Below, piece by piece: positions 7,454 to 13,550 of a stretch of 19,873 nucleotides of DNA (its first letter is position 1; each line of letters begins with the position of its first letter). Origin of the DNA: M3007 sp044224705 (GTDB lineage: Bacteria > Bacteroidota > Bacteroidia > Chitinophagales > Saprospiraceae). The stretch lies in contig JBGAJY010000100.1 in the NCBI GenBank assembly GCA_044224705.1, positions 1-19,873 of the forward strand, read 5' to 3'. Both the position numbers and the translations under genes were made by a program. The notes under the pieces were generated by a model. The model did no database searches and was not told where the DNA came from. It worked only from the letters and a program-made list of their open reading frames with translations.

Positions 7454-8275
7454 TCAATTACTACAGGTGAAATAGACCGTTGCATCGGCGGATACCGAGC
7501 GGGATTGTTCGCAGGTTTTGCCGTCGGCCATGCGCAGGGTAATCACATGGGCGCCGGCAGTCAGGCGGATTTTTTTGGTGTAGTCCAGGTCCTCTTCCAG
7601 CGGGAATTCCTTTCCATCGACGAGTACTTTGGCGTGGTGCCAGGGACTGTCCATGCGCAGGGTGACGATAAATTTAGACGGCGAATGGGGCTGAGTTGGA
7701 GGCGGAGAAGTGGAGTGATTATTCTGATTTGAAGGTGCCGGAGCGTGGGGTTTTTCTTCGTTGCTATTTCCGGAAGCCTGAGCTGCGGGGTCGTTTTCCT
7801 TTGGATTTTTCAAGTTCTTGGAAGAGGATGCATTCGAGCCGGGCAAAGGATTTGCATCCGAAATATTCTGCTCAACGGGCTTTGTAACCGGCGGTGTGGA
7901 GACGATTTGAGGTGGGTCCTCGGGCAAAAACTGGAACAACAAAAATCCACCGACCAGCGCCATTATCCCCGCCAATACGGCCACCCGCGGCCAAACCGAA
8001 GACAAGGGTTTTGGCGGAGTTTCCAGCTGATCCAATAGTTCGACGATGCTGCTGTTGATCTTGTTCATGCCCAAATCCAGTTCGGCCTGGGACAATACGC
8101 CTCTGCCGTTTTCGGCGCGTACGCGGCCAAAACGGGCGCGCAGGGCAACCACGGCGTTCACAACATCCTTGCGGCCCTGTCCGATGGCAAACTGGTGCAG
8201 CAAATCCATCGCTCCGGGCGTGTCGGCCTGGGCGAGCAGTTGCGATATTCCGTTCCTGAGTTCTGGAAGTGTCAT
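7454..8275 (-). CDS. Single-pass membrane protein: EAD11-like domain, TM helix, disordered linker, PEGA-like domain
   Basis: 273 residues and no signal peptide. Residues 1-86 are all helical and follow the pattern I know from effector-associated domain 11: a leading LLAQADTPGAMDLLHQF helix, VVALRARFGRVRAENGRGVL, then ELDLGMNKINSSIVELLDQLE (Glu/Met, N-x-I-N and a closing helix). EADs are adaptor modules of bacterial conflict systems. A TM helix lies at about 95-116 (VAVLAGIMALVGGFLLFQFL), followed by a Pro/Asn/Ser-rich linker (117-200) and a beta domain (201-273) resembling PEGA (VLVDGKEFPL, LTAGAHVITLR, closing Cys pair C255/C271). Topology is predicted as EAD inside and PEGA-like domain outside. 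It is the first gene of the cassette, with a -7 box at 8307-8314. The EAD11 assignment is from memory of the pattern and needs a profile search. Confidence 0.7.
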   Translation of the reverse strand: MTLPELRNGISQLLAQADTPGAMDLLHQFAIGQGRKDVVNAVVALRARFGRVRAENGRGVLSQAELDLGMNKINSSIVELLDQLETPPKPLSSVWPRVAVLAGIMALVGGFLLFQFLPEDPPQIVSTPPVTKPVEQNISDANPLPGSNASSSKNLKNPKENDPAAQASGNSNEEKPHAPAPSNQNNHSTSPPPTQPHSPSKFIVTLRMDSPWHHAKVLVDGKEFPLEEDLDYTKKIRLTAGAHVITLRMADGKTCEQSRSVSADATVYFTCSN

Positions 8276-8306
8276 TTGGGGCGACTACGGAAAGTGAAAA
8301 TACTTC

Positions 8307-8314
8307 CAAAGATA
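8307..8314 (-). promoter_or_regulatory. Candidate Bacteroidota -7 promoter box for the four-gene cassette
   Basis: Minus-strand TATCTTTG is an exact match to TAnnTTTG and lies about 31 bases upstream of the first start codon, giving a short leader. I see no good TTTG -33 box at 19-21 bases spacing, so the call rests on the -7 box and its position between rel (ending at 8370) and the cassette. Confidence 0.45.
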
Positions 8315-8369
8315 TCGTCAAAAACCCCGGGCACCGGAAGGGATGCGATTAATTCGTAATTATTTATTC

Positions 8370-10631
8370 CTACTCCGCCCGCCTTACATTCGATACCCAG
8401 TCGAACGTCTTCAGCGACAGCATCGCGTGGTTCAGCTGGTCGATGTTGCGCACGACCAGCGACACCCGCCCTTCGAAATACCCGCCTTCGCCCGAAATGG
8501 AGAACGAGCGGATGTTCAGCCCGAGGTTGGAAATCCGGTCGGTCAGGCGCTGGATAGCGCCTTTGCCGATGTCGATGCCCGTGATGACGATGTCGGCCAC
8601 GAAGTCCGATTTGACGGTATTGCCCCAGTCGGCCTTGAGGATGCGGTATTCGTAATTGGCCAGCATGTTGGGGGCATTGGGGCAGGTGGTGCGGTGAATT
8701 TTGACGCCTTCCTTGGTGGTGACGAAGGCAAAAATCGGGTCGCCCTGCACGGGCTGGCAGCAGCTGGCGAAGGAGTAGGCGTAGTAATGTCCCGGCTCGC
8801 CGTTGATGATGATCTCGCCTTTGGAAGCCTGGCGCGGCGCGGCTTCTTTGCCGAAAGCCGTTTCGGTGGGCGGTTCGGCGGCGTCCACCTGGCGGATGCC
8901 TTTTTCCTCTTCGATCTCTGCGAGGCGGGAGCCGTCGGTTTTGAAACGTTTGAAAGCGGCGGCGAGATCGACCTGTTCGAGGGCGATGGCGCTGAGAAAT
9001 TCCAGGCGGTTGGGGTAGCCGAACCATTTGGACAGCGGGTCGATGTTTTCCTCGACGGGCACCTTGAAGGTGTTCTGGAGTTTGCGTTCCAGGATTTCGC
9101 GGCCGTCGGCGGCGAGTTGGCGGCGTTCGTCTTTGAGGGCGGAGCGGATGCGGTTTTTGGCTTTTGCCGTGATGACGAACTGCAGCCAGTCTTCGCTGGG
9201 TTTCTGGTTTTTATTCGTCAGGATCTGCACCTGGTCGCCGTTGCGGAGCGGGGTGCTGATGGGCACGAGTTTGTTGTTCACCTTGGCGGCCTGGCAGGTA
9301 CAGCCGATGGTGGAGTGGATGCTGAACGCGAAATCGAGCGCCGTGGAGCCTTCGGGCAAAACGCGCATTTCCCCTTTTGGAGTAAAAATGTGGATTTCTT
9401 CGGCAAACAGGTTGCTCGTGCGGAAATCGGCGAGGAATTCGACGGCGCTGCCGCTGGTGCTGTCTTCGAGGGTTTCGCGCACCTGGTTGAGCCAGTTTTC
9501 AAACACGTTGGCTTTCTGGCCGATGCCTTTGATGCCCTTGTATTTCCAGTGGGCGGCAAAGCCGCGTTCGGCGATCTCGTCCATGCGTTCGGAGCGGATC
9601 TGGACTTCCACGTAGCGGCCGTCGTGGCCCACTACGGTGGTGTGCAGCGATTCGTAGCCGTTGGCTTTGGGCGTGGTGACCCAGTCTTTGAGGCGCTCAG
9701 GGATGGGCTTGTAGTAGTCGGTGACGAAGGAATAAATCTGCCAGCAGGTGATTTTTTCGCGTTCGGGCGGCACGTCAGCGATGATGCGGATGGCGAAGAG
9801 GTCGTAAATGTCTTCGAAGGCGACGTGTTTGGTGCGGATTTTATTCCAGATGGAAAAGATGCTTTTGGGTCGTCCGGTGATGCGGGCTTTGATGCCGAAA
9901 TCGTCCAGCGCTTCGGTCACGGGGCGGATAAATTCGTCGATGTACTGCTGCCGGGCGCGTTTGGTCTGGGCGAGTTTGTCGGCGATCTCGTGGTATTCTT
10001 CGGGGTGGGTGATTTTCAGGCAGATGTCCTGAAACTCGCTTTTGATCTTGTACAGGCCGAGGCGGTGGGCCAGCGGCGCGTAGATGGTGCTGGTTTCGGC
10101 GGCGATTTTGAGTTGTTTGTGCGGCGCCATGCTGCGGATAGTGCGCAGGTTGTGCAGGCGGTCGGCCATTTTGATGAGCACCACGCGCACGTCGGAGAGC
10201 ATGGTGCGGAGCACTTTGGCGAGGTTTTCGGCCTGTGGGCTTTCGGAGTCGTGGAGGCTGTCGAGTTTGGTGAGGCCGTCGACGATGAGCGCAACGTGGC
10301 CGCCGAATTGTTTGTGAATGTCTTTGAGCGTCACGTCCGTATCTTCCACCACGTCGTGCAGGAGGGCGCAAATGACGGCGGTGGGCCCCAGTCCGATTTC
10401 CTCCACACAGATGCGGGCAACCTCGATGGGATGCAGGATATAGGGTTCGCCCGATTTACGGCGTTGGGCCTGGTGGGCTTTGGTGGCCAGTTCGAATGCG
10501 GCGCGGATATTGCGTTTGTCGTCGTCGTTGAGCGGCGTGGTGATCGACTTGAGCAGATTGCGGTAGGCTCGTTTGATGAGCGGCCCATCGTCCTCGGGTC
10601 GCGGCAGCGGCGTTGGTCTTTCCTGCGACAT
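8370..10631 (-). CDS. rel: Bifunctional (p)ppGpp synthetase/hydrolase, RelA/SpoT family
   Basis: 753 residues, the usual length for a full Rel. The enzyme makes (p)ppGpp from GTP/GDP and ATP and hydrolyses it, setting the stringent response. The HD hydrolase domain has its metal ligands His53, His92-Asp93 (LLHDVVEDT) and Asp157 (KMADRLHN), so hydrolase activity should be intact. The synthetase domain (about 240-365) has GRPKSIFSIWNKI, EDIYDL (Asp277), YESLHTTVV and VEVQIRS (Glu342). The TGS domain is about 413-473, a Cys/His region has CC 624-625, His646 and Cys650, and the ACT domain is about 674-753. The start at MSQERP is chosen because AGGAGG (10637-10642) sits 5 bases upstream, an unusually good Shine-Dalgarno for this phylum; the longer open frame runs back through the tRNA complement and is not coding. 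The gene stands alone, with its own promoter candidate. Confidence 0.97.
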   Translation of the reverse strand: MSQERPTPLPRPEDDGPLIKRAYRNLLKSITTPLNDDDKRNIRAAFELATKAHQAQRRKSGEPYILHPIEVARICVEEIGLGPTAVICALLHDVVEDTDVTLKDIHKQFGGHVALIVDGLTKLDSLHDSESPQAENLAKVLRTMLSDVRVVLIKMADRLHNLRTIRSMAPHKQLKIAAETSTIYAPLAHRLGLYKIKSEFQDICLKITHPEEYHEIADKLAQTKRARQQYIDEFIRPVTEALDDFGIKARITGRPKSIFSIWNKIRTKHVAFEDIYDLFAIRIIADVPPEREKITCWQIYSFVTDYYKPIPERLKDWVTTPKANGYESLHTTVVGHDGRYVEVQIRSERMDEIAERGFAAHWKYKGIKGIGQKANVFENWLNQVRETLEDSTSGSAVEFLADFRTSNLFAEEIHIFTPKGEMRVLPEGSTALDFAFSIHSTIGCTCQAAKVNNKLVPISTPLRNGDQVQILTNKNQKPSEDWLQFVITAKAKNRIRSALKDERRQLAADGREILERKLQNTFKVPVEENIDPLSKWFGYPNRLEFLSAIALEQVDLAAAFKRFKTDGSRLAEIEEEKGIRQVDAAEPPTETAFGKEAAPRQASKGEIIINGEPGHYYAYSFASCCQPVQGDPIFAFVTTKEGVKIHRTTCPNAPNMLANYEYRILKADWGNTVKSDFVADIVITGIDIGKGAIQRLTDRISNLGLNIRSFSISGEGGYFEGRVSLVVRNIDQLNHAMLSLKTFDWVSNVRRAE

Positions 10632-10636
10632 GATTC

Positions 10637-10642
10637 CCTCCT
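10637..10642 (-). promoter_or_regulatory. Strong Shine-Dalgarno of rel
   Basis: Minus-strand AGGAGG lies 5 bases before the ATG at 10631-10629. It decides the rel start against the longer open frame. Most other starts in this window lack any such site. Confidence 0.75.
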
Positions 10643-10667
10643 GTTGTTTATCGTTGTATGTTTCGCA

Positions 10668-10698
10668 TAAAGTTAGGGCGATACGGCCTCCCGGCCAA
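10668..10698 (-). promoter_or_regulatory. Candidate rel promoter (-33 TTG / -7 TAACTTTA)
   Basis: On the minus strand TTG (10698-10696) is followed after 20 bases by TAACTTTA (10675-10668), which matches TAnnTTTG except for the last base. Transcription would begin some 20-30 bases before the Shine-Dalgarno. The pattern is short, so this is only suggestive. Confidence 0.4.
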
Positions 10699-10762
10699 CT
10701 TGTTTGAGGCTTATTAACGGTTTTACTTTTATGATTACCCTTTATTTTCGGGGATAAAAGCC

Positions 10763-10770
10763 TACTTTTG
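10763..10770 (+). promoter_or_regulatory. Candidate -7 promoter box of the tRNA-Leu gene
   Basis: TACTTTTG is an exact TAnnTTTG match, about 55 bases upstream of the tRNA. The -33 region has only T-rich sequence (TTTATTTTC, 10741-10749). The implied leader contains a hairpin at 10783-10816 (GCCCCCTG with CAGGGGGC). Confidence 0.5.
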
Positions 10771-10782
10771 CGCTCCTTTTGA

Positions 10783-10816
10783 GCCCCCTGCCCCTTTTGA
10801 GAGAAAAGCAGGGGGC
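10783..10816 (+). other. Hairpin in the 5' leader of tRNA-Leu
   Basis: GCCCCCTG (10783-10790) pairs with CAGGGGGC (10809-10816), and inside it CTTTT (10794-10798) pairs with AAAAG (10804-10808). It ends 8 bases before the mature tRNA. It is probably part of the precursor removed by RNase P, or an older terminator facing the rel promoter region. Confidence 0.5.
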
Positions 10817-10824
10817 AAGGCCCT

Positions 10825-10906
10825 GCGGGCGTGGCGAAATTGGTAGACGTACCAGACTTAGGATCTGGCGCCGAGAGGCATGGGGGTTCGAGTCCCTCCG
10901 CCCGCA
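10825..10906 (+). tRNA. tRNA-Leu, anticodon UAG (reads CUA)
   Basis: The 7-bp acceptor stem GCGGGCG (10825-10831) pairs with CGCCCGC (10899-10905), with discriminator A10906. The anticodon stem CCAGA/TCTGG holds the loop CTTAGGA, so the anticodon is TAG. A class II long variable arm (GCGCCGAGAGGCATG region) and a T arm GGGGG-TTCGAGT-CCCTC are present. CCA is not encoded, as is common in this phylum. A run of six T follows at 10908-10913. It is divergent from rel and upstream of tig. Confidence 0.97.
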
Positions 10907-10913
10907 CTTTTTT

Positions 10914-11023
10914 CAATGGGTGAATGTGTGAATGAGTGAATGAGTGAATGGCTGGCATTATCAGGTCATTTGCGAGCACTTCAATCACTCATTCGCTCAT
11001 TCACTCATTCACTCATTGCCCAT
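10914..11023. repeat. Inverted repeat A of GTGAATGA units, upstream of and touching the tig start
   Basis: The left arm (10922-10950) is made of GTGAATGA-type units and contains no C. The right arm (10990-11018) is its imperfect reverse complement (about 27 of 30 bases pair around position sum 21940), with a 39-base loop. The pairing can extend: ATGGG at 10916-10920 pairs with CCCAT at 11019-11023, which includes the first two bases of the tig start codon. It is the first of three inverted repeats of the same style in consecutive gaps. Confidence 0.75.
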
Positions 11024-12422
11024 GCCCAGCATCCAACGCAACGACCTCGATCCAACCTCAGCCCTTCTTACCATTACCGTTCAGCGCCAGGAATTAATGC
11101 CCAAAGTAGACGCCGAACTCAAAAAGTTCCGGCAGCGCGCGGCCATCAAGGGCTTCCGCCATGGCCAGGCGCCGATGGATTACGTCAAACGCATGTACGG
11201 CAATTCCCTCTTTGCCGATACGCTCAACGACCTGATCTCCCAGGAACTTTCCGATTACCTGCGCCAAAGCGGCCTCGACGTACTGGGACAGCCCATGCCG
11301 ACCGAGAAGCCGAGCAACTTCACCCACAGCATCAACAGTCCCAACGCCGAATTTTCGGTCGAATACGAGATCGGCTACGTCGCCCCTTTCGATATTAAAG
11401 GGCTGGATAAAAACGAAACTTACGAGCGCTTCACCATTGCAGATCTCAACGCGCTGGCCGAAGTGGAGCTCGACTACGCCCGGCAGCGCGTGGGCAAGCG
11501 CATCAGCTCCGAAGACCTGATCGGCGATAACGACATCGTGCGCATCGATTCGCAGGAAGAAGGCGGCGATTACGCCACCACCATCACGGTGCTCGTGAAA
11601 GACCTCAGCGACGAAGCTTTCAAAGCCGAATTGCAGACCAAAAAGAAAGGCGATCACGTGCGCTTCAATGCCCGCGAACTCGAAAACCGCCACGACGAAA
11701 AAATGTACCGCAAGTACATCCTTAGCCTCGAAGACGGCGACGACCGCGTGGTGGGCGACTGGTTCACAGGCACCATCGCAGAAGTCTCGCGGGTAGGTAT
11801 CGCCGACCTGGACGAAGCGTTTTTCAACAGCTATTTCGGCGGCGGCGTCACCAATAAGGAAGAAGCCATCGAAGAAATCAAAAAAGGCATCGCACAGTTC
11901 TACAAACAACGCTCCGATGCCCTGCTCATGCGCGACATGCAGCGGCGCCTGCTCGAACTGAACCGCTTCGACCTGCCCGAACGCTTCCTGCGCCGCTGGC
12001 TGCTGGTCAACAACCGCGACACGCTCACAGTCGAATCGCTCGAAAACGAGTTTCCCGCTTTTGCCGAAAACCTGCGCTGGTCGCTGCTGCGTGACCGCCT
12101 GAAACACCAGTTCGGCGTAGAAGTAAGCCCCGAGGAAATCCGTGGCGAATATGAACGCCGCGTGCGCAACTACTTCCGCATGGACCTCCCCGACAATATC
12201 CTGGCCGACTACACCAGCCGCATGATGAAAAATGAAAAGGACGTGGAAAAGGTCAAGGACGACCTCGAATACGACAAACTTTTCGAAGCGCTCAGCGCCT
12301 CCGTGACCCTTGTGGACAAACCCATTCCCTCAGCCGAATTCCAGCAGATCTTCGACGCGATGACCCAAAAGGCGGAAGAAGAGCAAATGGCGGATGCGGA
12401 GTTGCGGGAGATCGTCGAGTGA
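11022..12422 (+). CDS. tig: Trigger factor (ribosome-associated chaperone)
   Basis: 466 residues. It binds the ribosome exit tunnel and shields nascent chains. The start at MPSIQRNDLDPTSALLTITV fits the family N-terminus; the open frame upstream lies in inverted repeat A. The ribosome-binding signature GFRHGQAP (residues 44-51) is clear. A divergent PPIase-type middle domain (about 155-245) has lost the obvious FKBP motifs, as is usual for Bacteroidota trigger factors, so isomerase activity is doubtful. The C-terminal helical chaperone arms span about 260-466 (EEAIEEIKKGIAQFYKQR, LLELNRFDLPERFLRRW). No Shine-Dalgarno is visible; the start codon lies in the base of a hairpin. It stands upstream of clpP and clpX, a widely conserved order. 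Confidence 0.95.
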   Translation: MPSIQRNDLDPTSALLTITVQRQELMPKVDAELKKFRQRAAIKGFRHGQAPMDYVKRMYGNSLFADTLNDLISQELSDYLRQSGLDVLGQPMPTEKPSNFTHSINSPNAEFSVEYEIGYVAPFDIKGLDKNETYERFTIADLNALAEVELDYARQRVGKRISSEDLIGDNDIVRIDSQEEGGDYATTITVLVKDLSDEAFKAELQTKKKGDHVRFNARELENRHDEKMYRKYILSLEDGDDRVVGDWFTGTIAEVSRVGIADLDEAFFNSYFGGGVTNKEEAIEEIKKGIAQFYKQRSDALLMRDMQRRLLELNRFDLPERFLRRWLLVNNRDTLTVESLENEFPAFAENLRWSLLRDRLKHQFGVEVSPEEIRGEYERRVRNYFRMDLPDNILADYTSRMMKNEKDVEKVKDDLEYDKLFEALSASVTLVDKPIPSAEFQQIFDAMTQKAEEEQMADAELREIVE

Positions 12423-12577
12423 CCTTTTTTTGAGTAACGATTGACGATTACATGAGATTTGATTTTTGATGTAGATGGCTGATTGATCCATGTTCGAGTG
12501 TCCGTCGACAATCAAAAATCAAACATTACATCAAAAATCAAATCTCATGTAATCGTCAATCGCCACTCAAAAAGGCC
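12423..12577. repeat. Inverted repeat B, 36-bp perfect arms, between tig and clpP
   Basis: Bases 12438-12473 are the exact reverse complement of 12527-12562 (arm starts CGATTGACGATTACATGAGA). Pairing continues outward after two mismatches through GAGT/ACTC and a T-run facing an A-run up to GGCC near 12577. The 53-base loop carries an extra direct copy of ATCAAAAATCAAA (12511-12523), repeated at 12530-12542. It could end the tig transcript, but the stem is much longer than a normal terminator. Confidence 0.85.
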
Positions 12578-12728
12578 TTTCTCGGGCCCGCCGTTTTTTA
12601 ATCGTTTGAAACCTTGCGTTCATCCGGTATTTCCCCCCGATCATCCAGCACTACAGTTCCATTTTTCAGGTCTGTAACCTTAGGTTCCAATCCTTGTTAT
12701 ACTTGCCTCGAAAAAAACAGTCCATACC
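12423..12728. other. Intergenic region between tig and clpP
   Basis: About 306 bases. It holds inverted repeat B (12423-12577) and then a sequence with a weak -7-like box, TATACTTG at 12698-12705, some 24 bases before the clpP start. The clpP-side box lacks a convincing -33 partner. Minus-strand frames here are only the repeat arms read backwards. I see no gene. Confidence 0.6.
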
Positions 12729-13442
12729 ATGTTTGACAAAAATGAATTTCAAAAGTATGCTACCCGCCACCTCGGCATGAGCAGCATGCACCTCGAAAAG
12801 TACATGCAGGCGGCCGGAGCGGCTGCCGCACCCAACATTCGCGCCTTCACCCCGGCCGTCATCGAGGAACGACCGATGAACCTGGCCGTCATGGACGTAT
12901 TCAGCCGCCTGATGATGGACCGTATCATTTTCATGGGCGTGCCCGTGACCGAATACGTCGCCAACGTCATCCAGGCCCAGCTGCTCTTTCTGGAATCCAG
13001 CGACCCGAAACGCGACATCCAGTTGTTCATCAACAGCCCCGGCGGCTCGGTGATCGACGGCCTCGGCATCTACGACACCATGCAATATGTGGCGCCCGAT
13101 GTAGCCACCATCTGCACCGGCCTCGCCGCCTCCATGGGCGCCGTGCTGCTCGCAGCAGGCGTCAAAGGCAAGCGCAGCTGCCTGTACCACAGCCACGTCA
13201 TGATCCACCAGCCCATGGGCGGCGCCCAGGGCCAGGTGTCCGATATCGAGATCACTTACAAGCTGATCAAGAAAATGCAAAAGTCGCTGTACGACATCCT
13301 CGTTCACCACACCGGCCAGTCCTACGAAACCATCGAGCAGGACTGCGACCGCGACAACTGGATGAGCGGCGAGGAAGCCAAAGCCTACGGCCTTGTGGAT
13401 GAAGTGCTGGAACGCAACAATCCGAGGAAAAAAGAGAATTAA
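12729..13442 (+). CDS. clpP: ATP-dependent Clp protease proteolytic subunit ClpP
   Basis: 237 residues. The serine peptidase subunit forms a tetradecameric chamber and degrades substrates unfolded by ClpX. The catalytic triad is Ser135 (GLAASMGA), His160 (VMIHQP) and Asp209 (CDRDNWMS). The spacings of 25 and 49 residues equal those of E. coli ClpP. INSPGGSVIDGLGIYDTM is the substrate-channel strand and oxyanion region. An N-terminal extension of about 40 residues before the core (Met/Ala-rich) is longer than the E. coli propeptide and may be processed. No Shine-Dalgarno is seen. clpX follows 108 bases later, separated by inverted repeat C. Confidence 0.97.
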   Translation: MFDKNEFQKYATRHLGMSSMHLEKYMQAAGAAAAPNIRAFTPAVIEERPMNLAVMDVFSRLMMDRIIFMGVPVTEYVANVIQAQLLFLESSDPKRDIQLFINSPGGSVIDGLGIYDTMQYVAPDVATICTGLAASMGAVLLAAGVKGKRSCLYHSHVMIHQPMGGAQGQVSDIEITYKLIKKMQKSLYDILVHHTGQSYETIEQDCDRDNWMSGEEAKAYGLVDEVLERNNPRKKEN

Positions 13443-13445
13443 TGG

Positions 13446-13535
13446 ATTGATTCGATTATTCGATTGACCGATTGATTCGATTATACACGATCGTGGGTAA
13501 TCGAATCAATCGGTCAATCGAATAATCGAATCAAT
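13446..13535. repeat. Inverted repeat C, near-perfect 90-base palindrome between clpP and clpX
   Basis: Bases 13446-13483 pair without mismatch with 13498-13535 (38 bp). After two mismatched positions the centre is a further 10-base palindrome, CACGATCGTG (13486-13495), on the same axis. The arm is built of TTGATTCGATTATTCGATTG-type units. It starts 3 bases after the clpP stop and ends 15 bases before the clpX start, filling the gap almost entirely. Confidence 0.9.
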
Positions 13536-13550
13536 AAATCAATCAAACAC

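Noticed and set aside
8343..10670. 775-codon open frame on the plus strand opposite rel
   Set aside because: It is the antisense of a complete, motif-verified Rel. Long antisense frames are common in GC-rich genes, and its translation is the Gly/Val/Phe/Asp-rich type typical of such shadows.
10632..10988. N-terminal extension of Rel by about 119 residues
   Set aside because: The extension reads through the complement of tRNA-Leu and the repeat arm. The strong AGGAGG before MSQERP fixes the start at 10631.
10914..11018. Short regular repeats that could suggest a CRISPR array
   Set aside because: The units are about 8 bases, contiguous and without spacers. The structure is an inverted repeat, not a repeat-spacer array, and no cas gene is present.
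10944..11021. Earlier start for trigger factor
   Set aside because: The extra 26 codons are made of the GTGAATGA/TCATTCAC repeat and do not resemble a trigger-factor N-terminus.
12209..12515. Minus-strand frames in the tig-clpP gap
   Set aside because: They consist of inverted repeat B and the antisense of tig; no protein pattern.
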